DNA from: an uncultured Mitsuokella sp.
GTDB lineage: Bacteria; Bacillota; Negativicutes; Selenomonadales; Selenomonadaceae
Direction: 5' to 3'
Assembly: GCA_945873115.1 (NCBI GenBank)
Contig: CAMCBT010000004.1
Span: 1 to 64,000, forward strand
DNA: 64,000 nucleotides
The position numbers and the translations under genes are program-made. Of this stretch, positions 17,512 through 26,435 are shown one piece after another. Numbering within the stretch: position 1 is the first letter of the stretch; each line of letters starts with the position of its first letter. Below the pieces are notes generated by a model that was given only the letters and a program-made list of their open reading frames with translations, made no database searches and was not told the DNA's origin.

Positions 17512-18065
17512 TTAACAGCACTGATTTTCGAACTGGCTTGACGATTGAGATTGATGGTGGCGTTTGGCAGATTGTGGATTTTCAGCATGTCAAGCCAGGC
17601 AAGGGCGCAGCTTTTGTGCGCACGAAAATCAAAAATGTTGAGACGGGAGCTGTCGTAGAGCGCACCTTCAATCCAAATGAGAAAATGCCTGCTGCACATT
17701 TGGAGACACGCAATATGCAGTATCTCTATGAGGCAGATGGAGTTTACACCTTCATGGATACGGAGACCTATGAGCAGTCGGAGCTCAATGCAGACCAGCT
17801 TGGAGATGCGCTTAACTACCTCATGGAGAACATGGAGGTGGCATTGCAGACCTACAAGGGGCGTATCATCGGTATTCAGCTTCCGAATTCTGTCAATCTG
17901 AAAGTCACCGAGTGTGAGCCCAGTGTCAAAGGCAATACGGCAACGGGAGCTACGAAGATGGCAAAGGTCGAGACGGGTTATGAGGTTCGCGTGCCACTCT
18001 TCGTTAACGAAGGGGACACGCTTCGCATTGATACGCGCACGGGCAACTACATCGAGCGTGCATAA
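17508..18065 (+). CDS. efp: Translation elongation factor P
   Basis: A 185-residue, three-domain factor that binds between the ribosomal P and E sites and rescues stalling at polyproline. The tip loop reads KPGKGAAF, with K32 as the residue modified in many species. The C-terminal OB domain ends in DTRTGNYIERA, the usual terminus. The ATG follows GGAGGT at 17493-17498. Codon use is strongly biased. No epmA or epmB is in the window, so the modification state is unknown. First gene of efp-asp23-amaP-DUF2273-nusB. Confidence 0.97.
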   Translation: MINSTDFRTGLTIEIDGGVWQIVDFQHVKPGKGAAFVRTKIKNVETGAVVERTFNPNEKMPAAHLETRNMQYLYEADGVYTFMDTETYEQSELNADQLGDALNYLMENMEVALQTYKGRIIGIQLPNSVNLKVTECEPSVKGNTATGATKMAKVETGYEVRVPLFVNEGDTLRIDTRTGNYIERA

Positions 18066-18077
18066 TATATCTGTCAA

Positions 18078-18093
18078 GGATGTAGTTGCATCC
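18078..18093 (+). other. Small hairpin between efp and the Asp23 gene
   Basis: GGATGT pairs with GCATCC around the loop AGTT. There is no T-run, so it is more likely an mRNA stability or processing element than a terminator. Confidence 0.3.
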
Positions 18094-18145
18094 ATCTCAT
18101 AGCCACTCCGAAATACTGTTTTATCTATCTACCAGGAGGTCTATC

Positions 18146-18547
18146 ATGGCAAACGAAAAAGAAATCATCCAGAAGGATTCTTCCCTTGGCACGATTCGCA
18201 TTGCGGATGATGTTGTAAGCATTATTGCAGGACTTGCTGCCACGGAGGTGGATGGAATCGCAGGTATGAGTGGCGGTATTGCGGGAGGGATTGCAGAGAT
18301 TCTTGGCCGCAAGAATTTCTCCAAGGGCGTCAAGGTGGAAGTCGGTGAAAAGGAAGCTGCTGTTGATCTCTATATCATCGTGAAGTATGGCGTACGTATC
18401 CCGGATGTGGCTCTTGCAGCACAGGAAAATGTCAAGCGTGCCATTGAGACGATGACTGGGCTTTCCGTTGTGGAGGTCAATGTCCATATCCAGGGAGTCG
18501 GATTCCCGGAGGAAGAGGAAAAGGTGGAAGAGGTTCGCGTACGCTAA
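18146..18547 (+). CDS. Asp23/Gls24 family envelope stress protein
   Basis: A 133-residue member of the Asp23 (alkaline shock) family, with the typical core RIADDVVSIIAGLAATEVDGI followed by a Gly-rich segment and VDLYIIVKYG. In Gram-positive relatives such proteins are tethered to the membrane by AmaP and relate to envelope homeostasis. AGGAGGT precedes the ATG at 18146. The neighbouring amaP gene supports the same pairing here. Confidence 0.92.
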   Translation: MANEKEIIQKDSSLGTIRIADDVVSIIAGLAATEVDGIAGMSGGIAGGIAEILGRKNFSKGVKVEVGEKEAAVDLYIIVKYGVRIPDVALAAQENVKRAIETMTGLSVVEVNVHIQGVGFPEEEEKVEEVRVR

Positions 18548-18561
18548 GCGAGTGGTGAAGA

Positions 18562-19128
18562 ATGGGACTCGTCAATCGAATTTTTCTATTCGCTTTGTCG
18601 TTGGCAGCAATCCTTCTTTCTCTTCTGACCATCGGTGCTTTTATGCAGTTGCCGGCGGAGCCAGTATGGCAAAATGAAATTCATTTTGCTCTGAGCCGCT
18701 TTGAGACACTCCTTGTTGCCTTTTTCGTTCTCGTCATTTCAGTTCGTCTGCTCCTTTTTTCCTTTTCACGAAATTCTGCCAGCAGTGGCTGTCAAGAGGA
18801 GCTTGTGCTGAAAAAAACAGAGGATGGCAATGTTTGTGTCTCTATTGAGGCAATTCGTGAGTTCCTTGAGTCGACTGCACGAGAAGTGCGTGATGTGGTG
18901 GATGCGAAGGCACGTATTGCCGTCAATGAGGAAGACGCTTCCTTGGGAGGCGTTTCGTTGCGCCTAATTGTAAGCACGCGAGCCGCGGTGGAGGGGCTTT
19001 CTGCGTTGCTTCGGACTCGCATCCAGGAGCGGCTGACTCAACTCATCGGGGCAAAAGATGTACGTGTTGATATCTCCGTTGCGGGCATAACGAATGAATT
19101 GCCACAACGTAAGCAACGTGTCGTCTAG
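18562..19128 (+). CDS. amaP: Asp23 membrane anchor AmaP
   Basis: A 188-residue protein with two N-terminal membrane segments (about 5-27 and 48-68), followed by a cytoplasmic domain that itself resembles Asp23 (SIEAIREFLESTAREVRDV and LRLIVSTRAAVEGL). This architecture is that of AmaP, the membrane anchor of Asp23. It starts 14 bases after the Asp23 gene. Confidence 0.85.
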   Translation: MGLVNRIFLFALSLAAILLSLLTIGAFMQLPAEPVWQNEIHFALSRFETLLVAFFVLVISVRLLLFSFSRNSASSGCQEELVLKKTEDGNVCVSIEAIREFLESTAREVRDVVDAKARIAVNEEDASLGGVSLRLIVSTRAAVEGLSALLRTRIQERLTQLIGAKDVRVDISVAGITNELPQRKQRVV

Positions 19129-19145
19129 AATAGGAAGCTTAAATC

Positions 19146-19397
19146 ATGACAAAACTCGCTGAGATTCTTGTTTCTGTGCGTGCTTTCTGGCGGGCACAAA
19201 GCAAGAGCACACGAGGATTTACCATAGGATTTCTCTTGGGTGCTGCTATTCTTCTTTTTGGGTTTTTGCAGACTCTGTTCCTACTCCTTTGTGGTGGAAT
19301 AGGTGTCATTGTCAGTGTTAGAGAGGAATGGACAAGGGATATCATCGCACGGATGGAAGACACCATATCACGACAGCTTTCCCGTATGCGATGGTAG
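19146..19397 (+). CDS. DUF2273 family small membrane protein
   Basis: An 83-residue protein with one long or two short hydrophobic segments at about 24-58 (TIGFLLGAAILLFGFLQTLF then a Gly-rich turn), flanked by charged ends. DUF2273 proteins accompany amaP and asp23 in Firmicutes and are thought to share their membrane complex, but no activity is known. The following 147 bases to nusB hold no gene and only a weak hairpin. Confidence 0.8.
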   Translation: MTKLAEILVSVRAFWRAQSKSTRGFTIGFLLGAAILLFGFLQTLFLLLCGGIGVIVSVREEWTRDIIARMEDTISRQLSRMRW

Positions 19398-19544
19398 CCT
19401 GTGGATATATGGGTTTTGTGCAAGGTCATAATGCATAGCCATTTATCCAGAAACATCCCCTTTTCATACCGATGGGGCGCCATTTATAGCCGTAGAGAAA
19501 TGCATTGCAGGAGCTGCAAAGAAAAGATAGCAAGGTAGGTAGTA

Positions 19545-19976
19545 ATGAGCCGACGACAAGCTAGAGAAATTGCTCTCCAATCACTTTTTCAGCTGGATTT
19601 GAATCCTGCGGATTCAAAGGAACGAGAAGAAATGCAGGAGACACTTGCGATTGATACGGCGTTGGAAGAAACGAAGAGTGCAAAAAAGCAGGATGTTTCC
19701 TTTATCCATCTGCTCGTCCATGGTACGCGGGAACATCTGGAGGCAATTGACCGACAGATTACGCAAAGCTCCCGGGATTGGAAGATTTCACGCATGGCAA
19801 CAGTGGATCGCAATATCGTCCGTATGGCGGTATATGAGATATTCTTCGCGAAAGAAAAGCAGACGCCAAAAATAGCGATTAATGAAGCAGTGGAACTCGC
19901 AAAAAAGTTTGGTACGGATGATTCCGGTCGCTACGTCAATGGGATACTCGGTGCTATGATTAAGCACGAATCGTGA
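19545..19976 (+). CDS. nusB: Transcription antitermination factor NusB
   Basis: A 143-residue all-helical RNA-binding protein. It opens with SRRQAREIALQSLFQLD and ends with INEAVELAKKFGTDDSGRYVNGILG, both diagnostic. With S10 (NusE) it binds boxA RNA and supports processive transcription of rRNA operons. It closes the efp operon, as shown by the terminator 10 bases downstream. Confidence 0.97.
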   Translation: MSRRQAREIALQSLFQLDLNPADSKEREEMQETLAIDTALEETKSAKKQDVSFIHLLVHGTREHLEAIDRQITQSSRDWKISRMATVDRNIVRMAVYEIFFAKEKQTPKIAINEAVELAKKFGTDDSGRYVNGILGAMIKHES

Positions 19977-19986
19977 TTTTCAAAAG

Positions 19987-20014
19987 AATGCCGGACCGTT
20001 GTCTGGCATTTTTT
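19987..20014 (+). terminator. Terminator after nusB
   Basis: A 10-bp stem (19987-19996 with 20001-20010, one G-T pair) with the tetraloop CGTT and a run of six T at 20009-20014. Confidence 0.9.
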
Positions 20015-20056
20015 CACATGTACATATACTAGTCATCGGAAGAAGAGGGGTTCTTT

Positions 20057-21235
20057 TTGATTCATACAGTCAGCGATTTGACCAAGTATATCAAGACGAT
20101 GCTGGATGGAGATCGATTGCTTCATCATATCAGCATTCGTGGAGAACTTTCAAACTATAAGCAGTATCCCTCCGGGCATTGCTACTTCACGCTAAAGGAT
20201 TCTTCCTCTTGCTTGAAGAGTGTCATGTTTCGTAGCCGTGCTGCATCCCTTCGTTTCCTGCCTCAAAATGGAATGCAGGTTATTGCGACGGGCAACATTA
20301 CGGTCTATGAACGGGATGGTGTTTATCAGCTCTATGTAGATCGAATGATTCCGGAAGGTGCCGGTGAACTTGCTCTTGCCTATGAACAGCTCAAAGAACG
20401 CCTGGCGCAAGAGGGAATCTTTGATCAAGCACATAAGAAGGAGCTGCCCTCGTTCCCCAAAACGATTGGTATCGTCACATCCCGAGCAGGAGCAGTACTG
20501 CGCGATATTCATCGAGTAGCAAAGCGTCGTTTTCCCAAAATACAGCTTATCCTCGTTCCCGTGCAGGTACAGGGAGAGGACGCCGCAGAAGAAATCTCCT
20601 CTGCCATTCGCCTATTCAACAGCAAGATACCTGTGGATGTGCTTATTGTCGGACGAGGCGGTGGATCCATGGAAGATCTTTGGGCTTTCAATGAAGAAAA
20701 GGTTGTTCGTGCAATCTACGAGTCGAGAATCCCAATTATTTCTGCTGTGGGGCATGAAACCGATTTCTCTTTGTCGGATTTTGCTAGTGATGTCCGGGCA
20801 GCGACCCCCTCCCAGGCAGCGGAGCTGGCAGTGCCGGATATACGTGAGCTGTTGCATCATATGCATGTCGTGGAGTCCCAACTACATAGTGCAAAAAAAC
20901 GGTTTCTGGAAGACTATGCGCTGAGGCTTGATTCTCTGGCATCCAGGCTTCCCCGGCAGGATGTTAGACGCATCTTAGTACGCTATGAATCTGCCTTGCA
21001 GCTTGCCACATCACGGTTACGTACATTGGCAGAGCAAGGGCATTCTAAATGGAAGCATCGCTTTCAAATTTCTGTTGAGAAGCTGGATGCATTAAATCCG
21101 GTTCGTGTGCTTTCTCGTGGCTTTGGTATAATTGAAAAGGATGGACAAACGATTACACGATCAGCCCAAATAACTTCTGGCGACAGACTCGCAATTATCC
21201 TGAAGGATGGCAGAGTCGTAGTCAAGGCAGAATAG
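20057..21235 (+). CDS. xseA: Exodeoxyribonuclease VII large subunit
   Basis: A 392-residue nuclease subunit. An N-terminal OB fold (about 5-100, HISIRGELSNYKQYPSGHCYF) is followed by the catalytic domain with RGGGSMEDLWAFN and ISAVGHETDFSLSDFASDVRAATPSQAAE, then a coiled-coil region that recruits XseB. It degrades single-stranded DNA to oligonucleotides. The start is TTG at 20057 after AGAAGAGGGG. TATACT at 20025-20030 may serve as a -10, but no good -35 is seen. Confidence 0.96.
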   Translation: MIHTVSDLTKYIKTMLDGDRLLHHISIRGELSNYKQYPSGHCYFTLKDSSSCLKSVMFRSRAASLRFLPQNGMQVIATGNITVYERDGVYQLYVDRMIPEGAGELALAYEQLKERLAQEGIFDQAHKKELPSFPKTIGIVTSRAGAVLRDIHRVAKRRFPKIQLILVPVQVQGEDAAEEISSAIRLFNSKIPVDVLIVGRGGGSMEDLWAFNEEKVVRAIYESRIPIISAVGHETDFSLSDFASDVRAATPSQAAELAVPDIRELLHHMHVVESQLHSAKKRFLEDYALRLDSLASRLPRQDVRRILVRYESALQLATSRLRTLAEQGHSKWKHRFQISVEKLDALNPVRVLSRGFGIIEKDGQTITRSAQITSGDRLAIILKDGRVVVKAE

Positions 21236-21251
21236 AAGAGGAGAGCGTACT

Positions 21252-21491
21252 ATGACAAAAAAAGAATTGACCTTTGAAGAATCTCTGACACAACTTGAAG
21301 CCATAGTTGGAAAGATGGAAACCGGGGAAATGTCATTGAATGACTTGATGTTGAATTACTCGGAAGGCATCAAGCTTTCCAACCACTGCTATACGCTCTT
21401 GGAACGGGCAGAAAAAACAATGGATCTTCTTGTGACGGAGCAAGATGGAAAGCTTTCAGAGGAACCTCTGGACCTGGAGGGGGACGTATAA
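21252..21491 (+). CDS. xseB: Exodeoxyribonuclease VII small subunit
   Basis: A 79-residue helical protein with the family core FEESLTQLEAIVGKMETGEM and later YTLLERAEKTMDLL. Several copies decorate the XseA coiled coil. It lies 16 bases after xseA, and its stop overlaps the ispA start by one base (TAATG). Confidence 0.96.
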   Translation: MTKKELTFEESLTQLEAIVGKMETGEMSLNDLMLNYSEGIKLSNHCYTLLERAEKTMDLLVTEQDGKLSEEPLDLEGDV

Positions 21492-22369
21492 TGCTGCAAA
21501 AAATATGGGAAGAACGTCGACAACTGGTGGAAGACGCTTTACAGAAGGAACTGCATCGGGAAAAATCTCTGAATAAAATTCTGGGAGAGGCCATGGAATA
21601 CAGCCTGATGGCGGGGGGAAAGCGCCTGCGGCCCGTACTTTTGATGGCGGCAGCTGATGCTGTAGGCGCAAAGGGGGAGGATTTCCTTTGTACAGCCTGT
21701 GCATTGGAGATGATTCATACCTATTCTCTGATACACGATGATTTGCCAGCAATGGATAATGATGACTATCGTCGGGGAAAGCTGACAAACCATAAAGTGT
21801 ATGGCGAGGGTATGGCAATCCTGGCGGGGGATGCTCTTCTGGCCCTGGCCTTTGAGGTCATGACGCGACAGAAAAAGGCAAGCAGGGGGCCCATTCTACA
21901 AGTAATCTCTGAAGTGGGCAGTGCAGCTGGAAAGGCAGGAATGGTAGGCGGGCAGGCAATTGACCTGCTTTCTGAGGGCAAGCGGATTTCCATGGAAGAG
22001 CTCCGCCGGATGCATCTCGGGAAAACCGGCGCGCTTTTTCGGGCTGCGCTACGAAGCGGTGCTATCCTTGGCGGCGCTACAGAACCCCAGCTTAGGGCTT
22101 TGACGGAATATGCAGAAGCCTTTGGACTTGCCTTTCAGATTACAGATGATATTCTTGATGTTGTAGGAGATGCCGAAATCATCGGCAAGCCCGTAGGAAG
22201 TGACCTGCGCAATGAGAAGTCAACGTATGTCACACTTACATCTCTTGAAGAGGCAAAGAGTCTTGCGGATATGGCTGTTAACAAGGCGATTGAGGTACTA
22301 TCCGGGCTCGGTCACGAGGCGGATTTCTTGCGGGAGCTTGTCAGATTTTTGTCAGAGCGGAAGAATTAA
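21491..22369 (+). CDS. ispA: Farnesyl/geranyl diphosphate synthase
   Basis: A 292-residue trans-prenyl diphosphate synthase that condenses IPP with allylic diphosphates. It has GGKRLRP at 42-48, the first Asp-rich motif DDLPAMD at 83-89 with the two-residue insertion of short-chain bacterial enzymes, and the second motif DDILD at 219-223. The xseB-ispA-dxs order links it to the MEP pathway product pool. Chain length (C15 or C20) cannot be fixed from the sequence alone. Confidence 0.94.
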   Translation: MLQKIWEERRQLVEDALQKELHREKSLNKILGEAMEYSLMAGGKRLRPVLLMAAADAVGAKGEDFLCTACALEMIHTYSLIHDDLPAMDNDDYRRGKLTNHKVYGEGMAILAGDALLALAFEVMTRQKKASRGPILQVISEVGSAAGKAGMVGGQAIDLLSEGKRISMEELRRMHLGKTGALFRAALRSGAILGGATEPQLRALTEYAEAFGLAFQITDDILDVVGDAEIIGKPVGSDLRNEKSTYVTLTSLEEAKSLADMAVNKAIEVLSGLGHEADFLRELVRFLSERKN

Positions 22370-22383
22370 CCGAGGATTTTGCA

Positions 22384-24267
22384 ATGGATTCAGTACTTGA
22401 TCGGATTCACACGCCAATGGATTTGCATGGGCTTTCTATTTTCGAACTGGAATTCTTGGCAAAAGAATTGAGACAGCTCATTATCGAAACCGTCTCAAAA
22501 AATGGGGGGCATCTTGCTCCCAATCTAGGGACAATTGAACTCACGCTTGCGCTATACAGTGTTTTTTCATTGCCTGAAGATAAAGTTGTCTGGGATGTCG
22601 GGCACCAGGCCTATGCCCATAAGATTCTCACGGGGCGCCGCAATCGCTTTGCAACACTTCGGAAAAAAGGCGGTATCACTGGATTTCCGAATATTCGGGA
22701 ATCCGACTATGATTCTTTTGGAGTTGGACATGCCAGCACATCTATTTCAGCCGCACTTGGACTTGCTGTTGCACGTGATCTCCTGAAAAAAGACGGTCAT
22801 ATAATCGCTGTGATTGGTGATGGGGCTTTGACCGGCGGCGAAGCCTATGAGGCCTTGAATCATGCCGGTGCTCTGAAAATTCCTCTTATTGTTATTGTCA
22901 ACGATAACCACATGTCCATCGATGCCAATGTGGGCGCTATGAATGAATATTTGACGCGAATACGACTGGCCCCGGAATATCGTAAGGCAAAGCGAGACAT
23001 GACGTCTCTCCTCCGCAGTATCCCACATATTGGCGATACCGTATATAAGACGGCAAGTCATATCAAGGATGGAGTACGAGCTGCCCTGGTAGCAGGGAAT
23101 CTTTTTGAGGAAATGGGGTTCCACTATGTGGGGCCTCTTGATGGACATAATATTCAGACCCTAAAAGAAATATTTACTCAAGCCAAGGAGAGCAATGAGC
23201 CTGTACTGCTTCACGTCTGCACGAAAAAAGGAAAGGGTTATGCCCCGGCGGAAAACGCTCCCGACCGTTTCCATGGAATCGGAAAGTTCAATATTGAGAC
23301 GGGAGAGTGCATACCATCTCCTTCGGCTCCAAAAACCTATACAAAAGTTTTCAGCGACGCTTTGATTGCCTTGGCGGAACATGATAAACGCATCGTGGCC
23401 ATCACGGCGGCAATGCCGTCAGGAACGGGGCTAAAGGCCTTTGGTGCACGCTATCCGAGTCGTTTTTTTGATACGGGCATTGCGGAGGAACACGCCATGA
23501 CGCTGGCGGCAGGGATGGCGGCTGCCGGTCTTCACCCCGTCCTAGCGCTTTATTCCACCTTTGCCCAGCGGGCTTTCGATCAGCTTATTCATGATGTTTG
23601 CCTGCAGGGGCTTCCTGTGACCTTGGCCTTGGATCGAGCAGGCCTTGTGGGGGAAGACGGTCCGACCCACCATGGTGTCTTTGACCTCACATATTTACGT
23701 ATGATTCCCAATATGACAATCTTTGTCCCGAAGGATGAGGAAGAACTGCGTTACATGCTGGGGACAGCCATAGGACTTCCCTCGCCGACAGCTATTCGCT
23801 ATCCTCGGGGGTGCGGTCTTGGCGTACCGCTTACCGGGGATTTTCGGGATATTCCCATAGGCAAGGCAGAGCTTCTCCAGGAGGGGCAGGATGTTTCACT
23901 CCTTGCGCTGGGAACTATGGTTCGTGCAGCCCAGCAGGCAGCCGGGCTTCTTGCGTCTGCTGGAATATCTTGCCGTGTTGTCAATATGCGTTTTGCAAAG
24001 CCTGTGGATGTGGAGGAAATTTTGCAGAGTGCACATAAGACGCGGTGTCTTGTTACCATGGAGGAAAATGTGCTGACAGGAGGTTTTGGAAGTGCTGTCT
24101 TGGAGGCACTTGCCGATGCCAAGGTGCCTGTTCCTGTGCTGCGCATCGGTATACCTGATGAATTTGTGGAGCAGGGAACTCGCCAAGAACAGCTTTTTGC
24201 ATATGCTATGGATCCGGAACAGATATCAGAAAGAATATTGCACTTCCTAAAGGAAACGATGCTATGA
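22384..24267 (+). CDS. dxs: 1-deoxy-D-xylulose-5-phosphate synthase
   Basis: A 627-residue thiamine diphosphate enzyme that makes DXP from pyruvate and glyceraldehyde 3-phosphate, the first step of the MEP pathway. The ThDP site shows GDGALTGGEAYEALNHAG near residue 146 and the VNDNHMSID loop. The transketolase-like Pyr domain has DTGIAEEHAMTLAAGMA and a C-terminal transketolase domain follows. Length is normal. Its stop overlaps the tlyA start (ATGA). Confidence 0.97.
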   Translation: MDSVLDRIHTPMDLHGLSIFELEFLAKELRQLIIETVSKNGGHLAPNLGTIELTLALYSVFSLPEDKVVWDVGHQAYAHKILTGRRNRFATLRKKGGITGFPNIRESDYDSFGVGHASTSISAALGLAVARDLLKKDGHIIAVIGDGALTGGEAYEALNHAGALKIPLIVIVNDNHMSIDANVGAMNEYLTRIRLAPEYRKAKRDMTSLLRSIPHIGDTVYKTASHIKDGVRAALVAGNLFEEMGFHYVGPLDGHNIQTLKEIFTQAKESNEPVLLHVCTKKGKGYAPAENAPDRFHGIGKFNIETGECIPSPSAPKTYTKVFSDALIALAEHDKRIVAITAAMPSGTGLKAFGARYPSRFFDTGIAEEHAMTLAAGMAAAGLHPVLALYSTFAQRAFDQLIHDVCLQGLPVTLALDRAGLVGEDGPTHHGVFDLTYLRMIPNMTIFVPKDEEELRYMLGTAIGLPSPTAIRYPRGCGLGVPLTGDFRDIPIGKAELLQEGQDVSLLALGTMVRAAQQAAGLLASAGISCRVVNMRFAKPVDVEEILQSAHKTRCLVTMEENVLTGGFGSAVLEALADAKVPVPVLRIGIPDEFVEQGTRQEQLFAYAMDPEQISERILHFLKETML

Positions 24268-25073
24268 AAAAAGAGCGTATTGATGTGCTTCTTGTGGAAT
24301 GGGGATTTGCTTCCAGCCGTGAGCGTGCCAAACGTCTCCTGATGGCGGGAGCAGTTCTTGTGGACCAGGTGAAAATTGAAAAGGCAGGGATGACAGTTGA
24401 CCCTGCTGCACAGATTCGCGTTCTTGGAAGTGATATTCCCTATGTTAGCCGTGGCGGTCTAAAGTTAGCAAAGGCGGTTTCTTCCTTTCATCTGGAATTA
24501 GCGGGGAAACGCGCTGCAGATATTGGTGCGTCTACGGGGGGCTTTACAGATTGCATGCTTCAGCATGGAATAACGCGTGTCTATGCCATAGATGTTGGCT
24601 ATGGGCAACTGGCTTGGAAACTCCGTCAGGATGACCGCGTTATAAACATGGAACGTACGAATATCCGAAATGTCACCCCGGATCAAATTGGGGAATTGCT
24701 TGATTTTGCATCAATCGATGTGGCATTTATTTCGCTCACCAAGGTGCTTCCCGTGGCGTATTCCCTCTTGAAAAAGGATGGAGAAATCGTTGCCCTTATC
24801 AAGCCACAGTTTGAAGCGGGAAAAGAGCGGGTTGGGAAAAAAGGTGTTGTCCGCGAGGCTTCTATACACATCGAAGTGATTCAAAATGTGCTTCATTTTG
24901 CCCAGGAGCTAGGCTTTGCCATTACAGGACTTACCTATTCGCCTGTAAAAGGGCCAGAAGGGAATATCGAATATCTAACGCGGTTATCACGCGGGAATGT
25001 GGCTTATGTAAGGCTGGCGAAGGATTTTATTGTCCAGGTAGTAAACGAGGCTCACGCTGAACTAGACCGTTAG
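24264..25073 (+). CDS. tlyA: TlyA family rRNA methyltransferase
   Basis: A 269-residue protein with an N-terminal S4 RNA-binding domain (about 1-60) and an FtsJ-like SAM methyltransferase domain (DIGASTGGFTDCMLQHG near residue 86). Homologues 2'-O-methylate rRNA and affect capreomycin sensitivity; some are called hemolysins for historical reasons. It is translationally coupled to dxs. The hemolysin label should not be read as a virulence claim. Confidence 0.93.
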   Translation: MKKERIDVLLVEWGFASSRERAKRLLMAGAVLVDQVKIEKAGMTVDPAAQIRVLGSDIPYVSRGGLKLAKAVSSFHLELAGKRAADIGASTGGFTDCMLQHGITRVYAIDVGYGQLAWKLRQDDRVINMERTNIRNVTPDQIGELLDFASIDVAFISLTKVLPVAYSLLKKDGEIVALIKPQFEAGKERVGKKGVVREASIHIEVIQNVLHFAQELGFAITGLTYSPVKGPEGNIEYLTRLSRGNVAYVRLAKDFIVQVVNEAHAELDR

Positions 25074-25083
25074 GGGGTGCTCA

Positions 25084-25932
25084 ATGAAATTAGCCATATA
25101 CCCTAATGTCAGCAAACCTGAGGCCTACTCGATTTTAATGCGAATCCTCCGTTATCTATATGGAGGGGAGCATAAGATTCTCCTGCCTATTGAGGAGGCG
25201 CGATACTATGGTGTAGATTCCTACGGGGTATCTCATATAGAAAACCAATCTGCTGACATGGCCCTCAGTATAGGGGGAGATGGGACACTTTTAGGCGTTT
25301 GCCGCCGTTATGGCATGCGGCATGTGCCGGTATGCGGAATCAACATAGGAACGCTCGGATTTTTAGCGGATATAGAGCCGGCGGACCTAGAAAAAAAACT
25401 TCAGAAAATCCTGCAAAAGGAATATTTCCTAGAAAAAAGATTGCTGCTTTCCGCGTATGTCACAACAGGGCATGCATCAAAGCTTTTGGGATATGCCATC
25501 AACGATGTGGTTGTATCAAAAAGCGGCGTATCCCGCATGATACGTCTCGGACTTCAGATTAATGATACGCACCTTGCGGATTATAAGGCAGATGGTGTAA
25601 TCATATCTACGCCTACTGGCTCTACAGCCTACTCCCTGTCCGCGGGCGGCCCTATTATGAATCCGAATATTGATGCACTTTTGATTACGCCAATTTGCGC
25701 CCATTCCTTTTTTATGCGTCCCATGCTGGTCAGTGATAAAGACATTATTCATGTCGAGGTGGCAGCACCTAATCCAGATATTGTCGTCACATTTGATGGA
25801 CAAGAAAGCTTTCGGCTGTCGCCAGGGGATCGTGTTGTTGTCAAGAAGTCTCCTTTCACATCGCATATTGTAAAGTTTGAGGATACAGATTACTACAAGA
25901 CCATCAAAAAAAAATTATGGAAAAAAGATTGA
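25084..25932 (+). CDS. nadK: NAD kinase
   Basis: A 282-residue ATP-NAD kinase that supplies NADP. The catalytic GGDGT motif is at 64-68, and the substrate-binding region YKADGVIISTPTGSTAYSLSAGGPI follows. It lies ten bases after tlyA. The C-terminus is Lys-rich. Position between tlyA and argR is conserved in many Firmicutes. Confidence 0.96.
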   Translation: MKLAIYPNVSKPEAYSILMRILRYLYGGEHKILLPIEEARYYGVDSYGVSHIENQSADMALSIGGDGTLLGVCRRYGMRHVPVCGINIGTLGFLADIEPADLEKKLQKILQKEYFLEKRLLLSAYVTTGHASKLLGYAINDVVVSKSGVSRMIRLGLQINDTHLADYKADGVIISTPTGSTAYSLSAGGPIMNPNIDALLITPICAHSFFMRPMLVSDKDIIHVEVAAPNPDIVVTFDGQESFRLSPGDRVVVKKSPFTSHIVKFEDTDYYKTIKKKLWKKD

Positions 25933-25968
25933 TGGGCTATGGCTGACGTAGGGAAGAGGGATTGATTC

Positions 25969-26421
25969 ATGCGAGAAAAACGCCTTGATGTCATACGCTC
26001 AATCATTTCACAGGAAATCATTGAGACCCAAGACGAGTTGGCAGAAGCATTGCGCAGCCGCCATATACGTGTGACACAGGCAACTGTTTCGCGGGATATC
26101 AAGGAGCTCATGCTCATCAAGGTTCCAACTGGGGACGGGCGCTATCGTTATGCACTGCCTTCTGATAGCAGCTACGTTTTTACGAAGGAACGCATGATAC
26201 GTGTCTTTCGCGATACAATTGTGGGCTGTAATTACAGTGAGAATATCCTGGTGGTAAAAACACTCCCTGGGGGGGCAAGCACCGTTGCCTCGGCGCTTGA
26301 TTCCTGCAATTGGCCAGAGATTATTGGTACGGTTGCAGGAGATGATACCATTCTTGTGGTTGTGAAACCTATTGAGTCCACGCCAAGAATTTTGGAGAGG
26401 TTGAACGAGTTCCTGAAATAA
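25969..26421 (+). CDS. argR: Arginine repressor ArgR
   Basis: A 150-residue regulator. Residues 1-70 form the winged helix (EIIETQDELAEALRSRHI, VTQATVSRDIKEL), and the C-terminal domain has the hexamerisation and arginine-binding stretch GTVAGDDTILVV. It represses arginine biosynthesis and activates catabolism when arginine is high. The argR-recN pair is a conserved Firmicutes synteny; no arginine genes are in the window. Confidence 0.96.
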   Translation: MREKRLDVIRSIISQEIIETQDELAEALRSRHIRVTQATVSRDIKELMLIKVPTGDGRYRYALPSDSSYVFTKERMIRVFRDTIVGCNYSENILVVKTLPGGASTVASALDSCNWPEIIGTVAGDDTILVVVKPIESTPRILERLNEFLK

Positions 26422-26435
26422 GAGGAGATTACTAG

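Noticed and set aside
17367-18095. A 242-codon minus-strand frame opposite efp
   Set aside because: EF-P is certain on the plus strand, and the minus frame has neither a plausible start site nor a recognisable product.
24264-25073. TlyA as a hemolysin
   Set aside because: The S4 plus FtsJ methyltransferase architecture indicates rRNA 2'-O-methylation; the hemolysin name is historical.
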